From Bimastos eiseni (Eukaryota > Annelida > Clitellata > Crassiclitellata > Lumbricidae), in NCBI GenBank assembly GCA_959347315.1, contig OY365807.1, forward strand, positions 31,996,204 to 32,060,203: a stretch of 64,000 nt of DNA, read 5' to 3'. This document shows, one piece after another, positions 26,101-40,400 of this stretch. Position 1 is the stretch's first letter; every line of letters starts with the position of its first letter. The notes under the pieces are model-generated. The model searched no databases, was not told the DNA's origin, and worked only from the letters and a program-made list of their open reading frames with translations. A program made the position numbers and the translations under genes.

Positions 26101-29100
26101 GTTCTCAGTGACATCCATTGGAAACCATTCACCATTATATCGAACATCGTTCATGCAACCTGCAATACACGAAGGAGTTGCACAATCTAAGACGTCAGAC
26201 ACTTTATGTACGTCTTTCCTGCACTAAGATCCCATCATTCCAAGGCTACACCCTTGTAAACTGTGATGCAATGATAGCATACATTTATGGTTCAATGTCT
26301 TATGTCCAGCTGATGACTTAGTTTAATCAAGAAGCAAGGCAGTACAGGCTAAACTAGAAATGCACTAAATCTACAGCTTCCCATTCCTTGCCACTGAACA
26401 GATTTCTTTCAACACTTGACCAATGATCTGAGCTTAGCCTTGAAACTGGTCACCTTCTGGCAGTTATTCTGATGATCTACATAAGACAAACTATCCTTTC
26501 CAATATCTTTTGATGCTTAAACGGAGTTTCAATGTCACTACAAAAATGACACATTCGCAGACATCAGTAAGGTCAAGAGCAGCTAAATTATTCATGCTTC
26601 TAAACTAATTCCTCTGTCCCAATAGACACCTCAAGAAATAAATATTATAATAATGTTAAATATATTAATTAATATCGTTTTTACAGTACTAGTTGATATC
26701 TGCTGCCTGTAGTAAAATGTTACCATTTTCGTAGTCATGATCTACAAGTGGAGGCGAGTTGGAAGACGGAAAGCGAACATCTCCTCCAGCAAAAAGGCTT
26801 CTCTGGCTGATGTGGATCTCCAGGTGGTCTCCTACAGTTCCAAATGACTCGTTGAAGCATCGTCCCTCTCCACCATCCAGTCTCAATTCAACCCAGTGAC
26901 CAATGCGCTGAAGGTGTGCAGTGTGCCAGACACCATCAGACACATTCACATGTGACAGCATCAGGTACTTCTCACCTGAACCGAGATTACATCTGAACCG
27001 AATCCTATATCCAAACACCTAATGGTAAACAAACCAGCCAAATGAATGGTGACAATCTGCATTACCTAGGAGATAGTTCTAAGTTTAAATAAACCCAACA
27101 GTAATTTCATGTAGTAAGCAAGTAATTAAGTATGGTCTTTATTAAACCTGCTGCAGAAGAGCCACACTCCCGTGTACAAACAACACGGGATAATACAAGA
27201 TCAATAGGAGAACAGCATTTCTCTTATGAATGTTTTCCTGATATCATTGTAAATAAGGGTCCAGACCCTGTCATGAGATCATGGGCAAAGGGTGTACATA
27301 GTTGATTTCCTTATGTAAACATGCCTTGGTTTTTAGAATGACTATGAAGAGACCGCTATCAGTCTGCCGGCAGTGCAGGTTGGGATGTCAGGAGTTAGGT
27401 ACCCCAGCCGGATAATTCTACTTATGATGGATTGGAGCCTGTTTTATTCAAACCCCTTGCACCAGGCGGGCCACAGTCAAATCTTAATTAATCAATTGTT
27501 CACAAACCACTTGAGACATGATTTGTGATCATGCAGTGAAGAAAGCAATCAACAGGTGGCTAAGACACAGTTGATCCACTTAATATGTGTAACGCCGAAT
27601 TAAATAATCATTAATCCAGTAAATACGTTCAATCTCAAAACTGGAATTTGTATTCAACCATATACAGAAACTGACAAAATGCCCAACACAAAAATAAATT
27701 GGTCAATTCTCTCATTAATACAGTAAATTCTTCAACTCTGCTCAAGGAGTCAGACTTCTTACAAGTTACAGATTGCTTCTGAAATGAGTAAAAAATGCAC
27801 ACAGCTCACAGTGTTTTACCTCTAGAACCAGATAGCAGCTCACAGTGTTTTACCTCTAGAACCAGATAACAGCTCAGTGTTTTACCTCTAGGACCAGACA
27901 ACATCTTGCAGTTGTTTTACCTCTAGAACCAGATAACAGCTCAAAGTGTTTTACCTCTAGAACCAGGTAACAGCTCAGTGTTTTACCTCTAGAACCAGAC
28001 AACATCTTGCAGTTGTTTTACCTCTATAACCAGATAACAGCTTGCAGTTGTTTTACTTCTAGAGCCAGACAACAGCTCACAGTTATTTTACCTCTAGGAC
28101 CAGATAACAGCTCAGTGTTTTACCTCTATAACCAGATAACAGCTCACAGTTGTTTTACCTCTAGCACCAGATATTCTGATTTCTGAGCATTCTGAGCCTT
28201 GAAGAGCAGGCCAGATTCACGTCTCGTTCGAAACATCAGCTGTAACTCGGTCTCACGAGTTTCATGCTTGTCAAGATGAGCATAGTACTTGTCCTGGAAA
28301 TCCCACTCAATGAAACTGCGCTGGCGAAAATCCTTCTCCGTTGTTTCTGAAATTGTAAAACACATGACAAATAGAATCATGACACTGAAATCAAACAGAT
28401 TATTTCATATGTTCTAGATTTTAATTGTTAGGTCGATTACACATACTCATAAATAAATGCCTTTGTCAAACTTTAACCAGTTCAGTTTTCAGTAAAATTA
28501 CTTTCTTATGAAAACCGTAAAGTAATGTGCAGTAAGGTCATTGCTTGTTTACTACATGCTGCTACTACAGTAGCCATCTTGACTGTACTTCAGGTTCACT
28601 GCCATTATTGGCCACATGGGGAGAACTGATATAAGAGAATCCATGCACTGGTTGGACCAATTAATTTCACACAGGCCACACAATCAATCAGTTTTGTGGC
28701 AGATTGCCAGTAACACTTACCAAGAGTAAAATGGGACAAGGATTAGATTTGACCAATGAAAGAATAAGCTCATTCAAGACCTTGAACCAACCTATATTGC
28801 AGCGGTTTCCCCTCCATCCAGGTTGACAGACACAGCGATGTTTATGGTTGAGGTTACCAATGCAGATTCCATTTCGTCCACACTTGAGTGACGCAGGTTG
28901 AGCAGGGTTTCCGCAGGTGACATCTTCACGAGGGCAACCATCCTCTGACCCATGATGCTCACCAACTTGGCCAACATGCAAATCATATAGCTGAAAACAG
29001 AAAAATCACTTGCATGCATGATATATTCATACATGATATATTCACACATGACATATTCATACATGATATATTCATAGATGGTATATTCACACATGGTAAT

Positions 29101-31443
29101 CGTAATCATAAACAATCAACTTCTATAGCAGCCAAATAAGTCTGGAACTAGCTTATTTGCACACGCTCAATCAAAATTTGGTCGAAAGGCAGAGGGTCAA
29201 AATCCAGAGTGAGGCAGGCAAAACACCCCAGACTCATATGAGATTGAAATTTCTAGAATTCAGGCATAATAGTAAAGGTAGGAAAAGTATAAAGGCGGTA
29301 AAACCAGTACACTCATAACCATTCTGAGCGGAACATGGTAATCACCAATGAACAAGTCATGAAAATTTCCTTCCTTTCCTGGAGGATTACCATACACTGC
29401 ACTGTACAAATGAAATACTTTACAGCTACACAAGTTACACAAAATTCATCCTCATTACAATTGTTTTCATATCCTTATAATATGTTGATCGTCTGTCGAG
29501 ATAATCATCCGACTCTGGCGGCCATCATAAATTGACAAAGACAGGAGTTACCCTTCCGTCATGAATCAAGTTCTTGATGCACCCATTGAATCCGTCCTTG
29601 ATGACATTTTGTGGAAACTTGGCTTTTGTGTTCAACCTGCCTCCAAGTTGAAGAGGAGTGTTGACATTGATGTACTTATTCTCGCCTGGAGTTTCACTCA
29701 CGGCCTCACACGCCCTTCTGTCCTCGGTCGGTGGTTGGCTGCCCTCGCTCTCCAACATGCCAGCCACCTTACAGTGATCCACCACCAGTCGAATGTGCTA
29801 AACACACAACACAGAGAAACTAAATTACTGCTCATATTTATATTAGTATTATAGTACAAGAGTTGAAAGACTGCCAGATAATTAGATCATTTCAACTGGC
29901 ATGGGCAGAACCGCTTATGTGCAGTCATTAGAAGCCAAATAAACAATTCATGTTTGAATGAATTATGGACTAAGATGGCCATGCTGAAATATTTTTATTT
30001 AATACCATTTTATTGATCAATTTAATTTCTAATGAGCGCAAAGTCACACCGAAATGTGAATCTGAGGCGCGGATAGTCAGTCGCCAGGAGAAGATGCTTT
30101 GAGATTTCCAAATCCTTGAATGCTAATGAGCAGTAGTGAGTTTTGAGTCGCTTTTTGAAGGAAGGAAGTAAATTCGAGTGAAGAGCGAGTGGCAGTCGAT
30201 TCCATTCCTTAGGAGCAGAGGCATGAAATGAACGAGAGCCCATAACTGTTCTGTATTTTGGTTCAACTAAAAGACCTGTACTTGATGATCATAAGCAACG
30301 ACAAGGTATGTAAGGCGTTAGTTGAGCATGAATATAGGTGGGTGTACTGGTGATGATGGCTTTGTAGGTGAAACAAGCCAACTTAAATTTTATTCTGAAT
30401 TCAACAGGAAGCCAATGCAGCTGGTGGAGTAGGACTGAGGAGCATGTGCATAGTGGGACATCCAGCACTACTCGTGCTAAGGTGTTTTGGATACGTTGCA
30501 GCCTTTTGAATCGATGGTCTGAGAGACTGACAAAAAGTGATTTAGCATAATCAAGGTGCGAGGCGACAAGTGAAAAGACTATGGTTTCCGACACATTTTT
30601 AGTTTTTAATGAGTAGATTAAAAATATCATTATAACTGGAATGCCCAAAGATACATGTAAGAGCATTTGAACTGTAGCTTGCTATTCTGTCTAATAACTT
30701 TGTAAGGTCACACTGCTGTCTGGCTATGGTCAAAATGGATCAAGATAATGAATGTTTCTACCCTCATTAATTTTTATTGCATCATTCCAAGGTGTGAAAG
30801 TGCTTGGAAAGTGATTGAACTGCTAAGCATAATCGTAATCAAGTACTTATATAGCACCACTTTAAGTCAGAGGTAATCCCGAACCGGCCCAGTGTCATCA
30901 CTTGTGAAGATGACAGTTTTCATCTGCTAACAGAACTGATCATGGGCTAAAGAAAAACAGTTGGTCCTAAGGTCCCTTCATTCATTCATTCATTCATTCA
31001 TTATGAGCAGCCAATTCCAGCTGGAGGGGTCCACAGTGGCGGTTCGCAGGATGACCAGAGAGCTCTATACTGAGGACCGTACGGAGCAGTGACTGGGTCG
31101 TGCAGGGCCAGAAAGACAATTCCACATGAGAGAGCAAACCTCTTAAATAGAATAGGCTGATGGATGGACACAAGGGTAAATAGCTTGACTGAGACAGCAG
31201 CTAACCCCATAGGCCCATTACAGTCGGCAAAGTGTTGGGAATGAAGACATGTGCAGTCATATTAACCCATACCGTTCCTGAGGCCGCTGTGAGCGGCCAA
31301 TTTTAATGCGTTTGATATAATGATTGGAGGGGTAAGGGTTAAGTTTACCTCCTCTGGAACTGCACTACTCTTCATAAGTATATGCCAGTGTTAGATCAAT
31401 AGAATGACAGCACTCACAATGTATATGTATGTATGTATGCATG

Positions 31444-31491
<48 letters not shown>

Positions 31492-34400
31492 TGCATATAT
31501 CTATGCACGCATGCATGCAGGTATGTACATGGCCATTTATATAGTACCTATAAGAACCTCACGTAGGCATTCTCATTGGCTAGGAAGGGCAAGTGAAAAA
31601 AACATGAAGCATAGCTAATTGTAATCCGACATTTAAAGTTGACCTGTGAGCCATAGTGCAAATTGATGTTGACTAATTATTGCTCTCACTAAATATGGGT
31701 TTGAACTCATTTGACTAGTCATGGGGAGGAGTGTGATAGAAATATTTGTTCCATGTCCACACATCAGTATATACACCAATTGGATTCTGAGTATGGTCAA
31801 AACATCTGGCGTGTCAATGAATAGCCGGACATGTAGCACTTTCCATCCTTGTCGTGTGATGCAAGCAAGCACTTTAGAATGAGATACCTTGAGTCAAAGT
31901 TCAAGCTGATAATTGATGGTGCTAAATAAGTAAAACGATGTAAAAGAAAGGTGTTGGGTTATCGTACTTTTCCATTTCGAATTATGTCCACTCTGTGCCA
32001 GTGACCATCGTTAAGTCTGCTTAATCGGAGCTGACCCTGCTTGTCACGTCCATCGATGGTCAGTTTGGTCTCTCCTGAGCCGTGATTGATTCGGAGGAAA
32101 GGGTAGCCATTTTTGAGCTCCAGAATAATGAAATCTTCTGGTTCCCCGTCACCAAGGTCTGTCACAGGTCCATTGTAGAGGATGAGGCCACTGTCCTTGG
32201 TAGTGATGAACTCAAGACTCGTGTGGCTATCTTCGCACTGTGCAAGGGGCTCATACCAGGCCCAGCTATCTCCACTGAAGCTGTGTCTCGTCTGTTGACA
32301 TCGTGGACCGTCAAAGCCAACCAGGCAGAGGCAACTAAAATAGTTGACAAAGACAACTGTCACACAACTAGTTGGGATAGACAAATGTAAATGCTTGTGA
32401 ATAAGCTGGTGCCCTGAGCTTAGTCTTAAAGTACAACTTTAGAAATTTGGAGTTTACAATTACAAATGTAAGGAAATCAGAACATTACTCTATACAGCAT
32501 TAACTTTTAACCAAATAGTTTTGTTCAAAATCTCTGTACTTCTCCAGTTTCGAGGTCTGTCTAAAGTGATTACATTCTTGTATGGTCTCCTAAAGTGACT
32601 AAATTCTTGAGTGGTCTGTCTAAGGTGATTACATAACATATTGTGGCATGCCATTACAATGGCATAAAATAAATCTTCAGTATAGAAATATATGAAGTTT
32701 TCATTTGTAAACCTGATGCTGGCTGATTTCTGAATGCAAGTTCCACCATTGAAGCAGGTGTTTGGTTGGCATTCAACATCACTGTCCACTCTGCCGAATG
32801 TCCTGGCTGCACACTGGCACTCTGCCTGGATGTATGACATGATACCAGTGATTGAAGTGCCATTGGTGTTGATGAGCAGTGGTTCAGCACTTGTCACGAG
32901 TCGATTGGTGCAGCCACCACTTTCGCACCTTTCATGAAGGCACTCGTCGATCGGCACCATCAGAATCCGTAACCCAAGTATATCTTCAAACTGTGACAGA
33001 AAAAGTCTGGTAAGTTATAACATCTATGTAGCCTATTGGACAGCAGTCAATGGGGGTGACTATAACGTAATGGATAAACACACTGGTGTGCAGAGTTGAG
33101 GAAGTGAGATGATTGTTTCCTGTATCCCCCTCAATAATGGCTCTGCAGAGGTGAAACTTCAGACAAAATTTCTAATTAAACATGTATGCCCGTTATATAT
33201 TCGAATATGACTAAGTGATGAGTTTAAAACTTACTCCCTCAGTGGTATGACACTGACCATATCAATCCATGTCTTTCATACAGGAATTGATTAATAACCA
33301 TGATCTCCTACTTACTAGGCAATGCTTGGAGAGGTACCGAGAAGGCACTCTAGAGATACATGCACCCATACAAACAAATTGAGTATAGAGATACATAAAT
33401 TCATACACATGAATGGACTACACAGATACATTCATCCATGCATATATATGCACCAAGATCATTCTGATAAATGTACAGGTGAGATCATATACATGTTTGA
33501 TGAAGAGTAAGACTGGCCAGAAGCAGAGCAGACCTCTACTTTATTGTGCAATAGTATTCCATCCAAGCGAGCTGGACGGTAGTAGGGTGACCCATGTGCT
33601 GAGTATCGCACATCGATGGTCTTTGATTGGGTCGGATGGTTCATCACAGTAAATATATCAACGTTCGACTGAGGAATGTTCAGTTTTTTTGCCAAGGCCT
33701 CTTGAAACAAGTCGTATTTACTTTGGCCATAGTCCGTTGGATCAGGACCGACCTTTGGACGACTTATGAAATCTTCAGCAGTTATTCCTGGAGGAAAAAA
33801 GATTAGTAACGATTATTTAAAACCATGGTTCAAATGAATGATTATCATACTTACTAAATGACAGTTTGGCAGACAGAAGCTTTTGTTGAGTATGAAATGC
33901 ACATATATATTCTGAATAGCACTGTAGTTTTGTAAGATACCTCTATTAAAAAAGGTGTACAGGTAAGAATTGGAAAAATCATTCCACTGGTTCAGAAGTT
34001 TTGTGAGATACATTAAATAAAATAAGTAGTACAGGAAAGCGTTGTAAAAATCTTTACCATTGGTTCAGGACTTCTTGTGAGATACCTTAAGTAAAATAAA
34101 TAGTACAGGAAAGACTTGGAAAAATCTTTACCAATGGTTCAGGAGCAGACTGGTAAAGTGTGTACAATAAATATTTGATCAATAAATCTGAGTTTCAAAC
34201 CACAATCAGTTAAAAAAGAAACAATGAGATTATTATAAATTAAGGACATAATAATTGTATCATAATTTTTCCTGGAACTTAAAGTAATGAGACCAAGGAT
34301 AAAGGCCGTATTGGCCATTGACTGTAGGGGTAAGAGGTCACGTGATACATGCCAGGCACTGCTAATCATTGCTAGCAATCGTTGTCCTTTGTTGTCTCAA

Positions 34401-37400
34401 CTATTGCCTCCATCAACTTCTGTCCAGAAATCAATTAGGAGCAGTATAAAGACTATGTTAAATATGAAATATAGCTGGAGTTTCTTGTTAATCCACAGAA
34501 AAAGGTTTGAGAACTGCTCTGTGACACGGCTACTAAGTTTTGCAAAAGGCTGGTAATGTTGAGAATGATAATAGCAAAACAACATTATGCAATCGCTTCT
34601 AAAGGTCCTCTAACATATCAGTGACCAAGATACAGCACATATCCAGCAGACAAACTAATACAACGTAGGGAAGCAACTACAGCGTGGACTCGTCTACGCG
34701 CTCCCAGTATATACGCTATTCTGTCTCACACAAAGTTATTTCATCTCTCCAAAGCATTAACACATCATACGGGAACGCATCCCTTTTTATGTGCAGCCTG
34801 GTTAAAATCCAGTAACACAAGTCCTGTAATCGTCAGTCTGAACATCCGATCTAGTGGCATCGCTACCATCAAGGCTCAGAGGCACGTGCCTCCCCTGGGT
34901 TTTTTAATATTTTTATTAGTGAAAAATTTTTTGCATTGAAAAACAACTTGAGCAGCATAACTAAGCATTACTCAGGACAACGACAAACTTAAAAGGTATA
35001 TGTGCCTGAACAGTAAGACAATGCCATTCAATTATTTTTTAAAAATAATATACTTACCCACTAAAATAATTATTTCTGAACATCCGATCTAGTGGCATCG
35101 CTACCATCAAGGTTCAGAGGCACGTGCCTCCCTGGGTTTTTTAATATTTTTATTAGTGAAAAATTTGTTGCATTGAAAAACAACTTGAGCCGCATAACTG
35201 AGCATTACTCAGGACAACGACAAACTTAAAAGGTAATGTGTCTGAACAGTAAGACAATGCCACTCAATTATTTTTAAAAAATAATATACTTACCCACTAA
35301 AATAATTATTTTATGTTATTATAATATTTACCCCAACTTTATAATGCATTACATGGTTTTCAGGCAATACAAATTCAAAATTGTTGAAAACAATCATCAT
35401 ATGTACCCATAAGATAGATGGACAGAATATAATGAAATCATGCACCAAGATCATCATCACCTTTTATTCGAAGAGATCCTGAGTTGATGACAGCTTCATC
35501 TGTAATGTCTTTAACCGTCACTGTCACTGATGAAACCATTTCCCGTTTCATGACAACATCATGAACTCTGACCCTAAATTTATACTCGCCTTCCACAAGG
35601 CTTCCGTTGGCAGACAGCTGCCCTGAATCATGGTCCAACCTTGAAGGAAATAAAACCATAATCATCATTTATCCATCTTTTTCACCCCCTCTAAGCAATA
35701 TGTCTTGCCACGTCTTGCCTTAGTTCTGCAATGCCAGGCATCGTTTTGTAGGACATATCACATGATCTGCACTTTAGTGACCAGCACATACTAAAGTGCA
35801 TTGAAAATCAATCTGGCTGGTCGTTAAAGGGTTAAGAGTAGGACCAGAGGACAGAAACTGAGATCTTCTAACATATCACAACCAAAGAGACAATATAATA
35901 TGAGTGTGCAACATATGAAGTCATTAAGGACTGACAGAGGCCAATACACAGGTCGACAAGTAAAGAAGCATTACAATCAACACACACACTATTGAGTGAA
36001 ATGCTGAACAAACAAGAAGGAATCAGATCCTAGATAGGATCATAAGTTTGCCCCTACATAGACATAGATACATGACACACAAAGAAAGAGACATACAGAC
36101 AGATAGACATAGAGAATTGAGAGAAATAGATCCACACAGAGAAAGAAAGAGACAAACAGAAATACAGAGAGAGATAGAGAGAACAATATATTGCTATATA
36201 GCTCAAGTCATATTGGCACTCCTGCTTAAAGATCCTTCAAGATAAGACCAACTCTCAGACGTACATCGAGCTATATAACTTTTAATATATACCCCAGCAG
36301 TGCCCGGCACACACACGCAAACAGGCAAATGCACAAACGCACGTATGCACTGCACGGACGCACGTATGCACACACACATAGCCACACACACAGAGCCACA
36401 GATACACATATATATACAGTACATGCACATACAAAACTTCAGGATCAAATACTGTTAGAAATAAAACCCTCTGCCGTATGAATGATAGCTTCACCTGAAC
36501 AGTCGCTCCATGTCGCGGCTCTGGTAGAAATGGAAGGTTTTGTTGACGACATCCCAATCATCCGGATCTTCTGCATAGACGTTGCCAAGAGGAACATTTT
36601 CAAATTCCCCTGTACAGTTCATAAAAAAATGGTGTTAATCGGAGAAATAATAAACCAAAGTGAACTTCATTATTTTACTCACTGATCAAGAACCTGGGAG
36701 TGCCTCTGGTGAGTCTCTATTGAAGTGGCGCTATATAAATCAGCAATTACAATTACAACTCACAAGAAGTGATCTGACTCAACAGCTCATAATTGTCATC
36801 ATGATTTCTTTCTAACATTCCCTTCCATCCAAACGTGCAATTAGTTTCAATTGTGTACAGTAATTACTGCACTGGGCTCCAGTCTATTATGGCACTATGT
36901 TAGTCATCTGACATCTCTCTCTGTCTATCCACAAGAGATCGCTTGAAGCTCATCTTGAAATAACTGATATGTAAGGAATGTCCAGGGTGCATAATTCTGT
37001 CAAAATTCAATATAATCTATTTAGATAATAGGTAAATGCTTTTTAAGTAAAGACCAGAAATCATGAAAGTATAATTAAATGTGGTTTCAAAGGCAAAATT
37101 AAAACACTAGAAATCATCAACTACCAATGTGTCTGGAGGACTGGAACTGATGATAACGATGATGATGATGAAAAAGTGTAATGATATCGCAAAGTAATCT
37201 TACCTTTCCATCCTGTACAGCATGGAAAAAGATACAAACACACAATGTTAGAAGCCATTTTGAACTAGAGGACCATAACAACTTTGAATTTTTTTGTCTA
37301 AAATTCTCTGATTGGTGATTTCAATCAAGAACTTCCTCTGAGGTCAAGAATCGTGCCTCCCTACACAAAAAGTACAGGAGAGCAGCAAAAACACTGAATG

Positions 37401-40400
37401 ACAAATGTGCTAGCCTTGCGGAACGAACCAGCGCATAGGCACAAGGGTGCTACACTATAAGCCGCAGGAATAGAAAGAACTTCTCCAGGGTGAACTCAGT
37501 AACCTGCTCCCAGATAAAGCACTTCTAAGCTTAAGGTAAAGGATGTTATGTCCCACAAAACCATTAAATTTACAGGTCAAAGTGGTTAGTGCGCCACACC
37601 CATGATCAGATTAATAAATGGACTGACTGCTGGGTGGACAGATGGATGAACTCATGATCAGATGGACAGACAGATGGATAAATTTGCTCACTGTCGGTTG
37701 GACGAATGGTCAGACGAACACACTGACGGTAGGATGGATGGATAGACTGAAGGTCGGATGGATGGTCGGACATACAGATATATTTAGACGATAGGTTACT
37801 TCTGCATTAATCCACTTTACACATGGTCCAGTTCATGCACCATGTCTGATGATTTGTTCTAAAATGACTCTGTGTCACTGGGTTTGGAATATGGTCAATG
37901 AAATGAGACTGAATATGGGAGTCTGTAAGATTTCTATTGTTTGATTTACTTTACCTCTGTAACTGTAGACGAAGATGTTCTTATGGCCTGGGTAATGTTT
38001 GTTGTCATTTATGTCACCAATGATGATGGTCAATGTGTTGGTGCCACTGACCGCCAGATGACCACTGTCCTTCATGATTATCGGAAGGTAGTACTCCTTC
38101 CGTTTCTCTCGGTCAAACATCCTTAGACTCGTCACAATCCCACTCCCATAGCCATTGTCACCACCCCCTGCAAGAGCAAGACTCCACAAGTTATATATTA
38201 CATTCCAGCAATGCAATGCTCATACTCCAGACTAGTGAAAGCAGGCTAGAAAAACCTTAAAATTAAATGACAACATACATATTTTTAAAATTCATTACCT
38301 GTTACTCTAACAAGAACTTGTGGGAAAGGTCAAGGTTCATAACAAGATTCATTCAAAATGTGCCAAATAAAGCTATATGGTTCAAACAATAGACAAATAA
38401 CAATGAAAAGGAACAAAACAGCATTCTGTCCACAAACAGCCTCTTTGAAACACATGGCACAACAAAAGTTCATCATTGGCATATCAAAGACACCAGCAAT
38501 CCTTAAAACGAATCCTGGCACTCGTAGACAAATGATGATCGGAATCACAGCAATACCAATCTGTATCCAACAGATAAAGCATACTTCCGGTCAAATCTAT
38601 TACGCATTACTTTTTATACAGACAAACTCTCATGCTTAATCTCAAGATGTACAGTCCATCCTATCTCTAAGACATGTGAGCTGTCTCTGTACAGACATGT
38701 AACACAATATTATTTCACAAAATATTATGGTGATGACACTGAAGAAGGCAAAAGAAGAGTCCCGTATATAATCCACTACACAATACATAATATTTCATAA
38801 GGCAACATCTGTGTGATATCCAATGTGCACTACTCTCCTGCCCTTTGCACTGTACAACACTGAACACAAAACTATTTATAACTCAAACCATAGTAATATC
38901 ATTACAATAAATGTGTTAGCAATACTTGTAACAACACAAAAACAATGAATCATCATCTCTAAAATGAATTTCATAATAACAATAACAGTGTATCAACTCT
39001 AATAATCAATCCATTGGCTTCGCTCTACACGTGAGTGGGGCACACAAGCAGCGACTTTTCTAGTCATTAAGCCACTAGCTTACTGATGAAGGTTTGTACA
39101 GAATGACTTTAACACTATTGCAAATACAAAACACTGACTTTACTGAAAGTTGAGCTTTTGTGAGGTACATCTAGAGCCTACATTAAGGCTCTAGGTAAAT
39201 ATAAGCTTATATATAATAATCCTAAGAACTACAATACATGGCAAGCAAAAATAACAACCACATCTTCATCATCGATATGTTACAGTTTGACTATTCACAA
39301 CACATTTTTTTCCTAACTAGAAACTTTGAGCAAAGACAAACAAACAACTGACCTGGAATAAATTTGAAAGCAAAATCATTGCATGTCGGATTGGCATGGC
39401 ACGGGCATCCACCTCCACATGGGAGCCAGAATTCAAAAGGAGGCCCATTGGACACTGTATCCCTATCAACTGCACTTATATGAGCAACCGTTAGACCCTT
39501 CGGTTGATTTTCATAGATGACAGGACGATAATCGTGGGCAAACTCAGGGAAGTTATCATTTACATCCATAAGATTCACAATCAGAGTTCCAGTTCCTGTC
39601 TGTGAGGGTGTTCCTAAAACAAAACAGAATTTCAACATGGTAAGCTTATGTTCGACCAAATTAAATAACAAATCAAATTAAGCAAATCGAAATAAATTCT
39701 GAAACAAAAAGATGGTTTCTCTAAAACCCTAAATTTAGGTCTGCAAATTCAATCATCATGGCCTTCTCTGACAATAATTCAATTTCTGATGTCAAAAAGA
39801 GCTACTAAAAGAAAAGTTCCTCGGTGTTAATCCTCCCACATTCAGACCTGCTCATCTGCATGCATACCTGCCAACTCCTCCACTGCTTGCAGTCCAGCAG
39901 TGCCAGTCCCAAGCCTGGATAAAGGAAGAGGGTGACGCTAATGATCGATGTTATCACACAGTGTTGTTACACTGCCACTACCAACATCATGCCTACCTGC
40001 CTGTCCATTCATCTGTTCATCCATCTAGCAACACTACCAGCACTGTCAACATCACCGACATCATCACTCACTGCCGCCTTCATCCTCCACATAATACTCC
40101 TCCTCCTACTCCTCCTTGTCATCATCACCATCGACATCGTCATCATCATCATCATACTCCTCCTCCCTCTTGTCATCATCACCATTGCCATCATCACCAT
40201 TGCCATCTTCATCATCATCATCCTGCTCCTCCTCCTTCTTCTCCTCCTCCTCCTCCTCGTACTCATCATTATTGCCATCGCCATCATCAATGTTTTGTGC
40301 CCAATTCCTTTAGTCCTGTTCCAATGCATATGTACCCTTGTCAATTGCCAGAATGTGAACCCTGTGGCCAGGCATTGTCTCTCTGTCCAGGAGCTTGACA

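Noticed and set aside
35768..35800. Inverted repeat TGCACTTTAGT/ACTAAAGTGCA
   Set aside because: A clear 11-bp stem, but with no second terminus or TTAA pair to define an element; too short to call.
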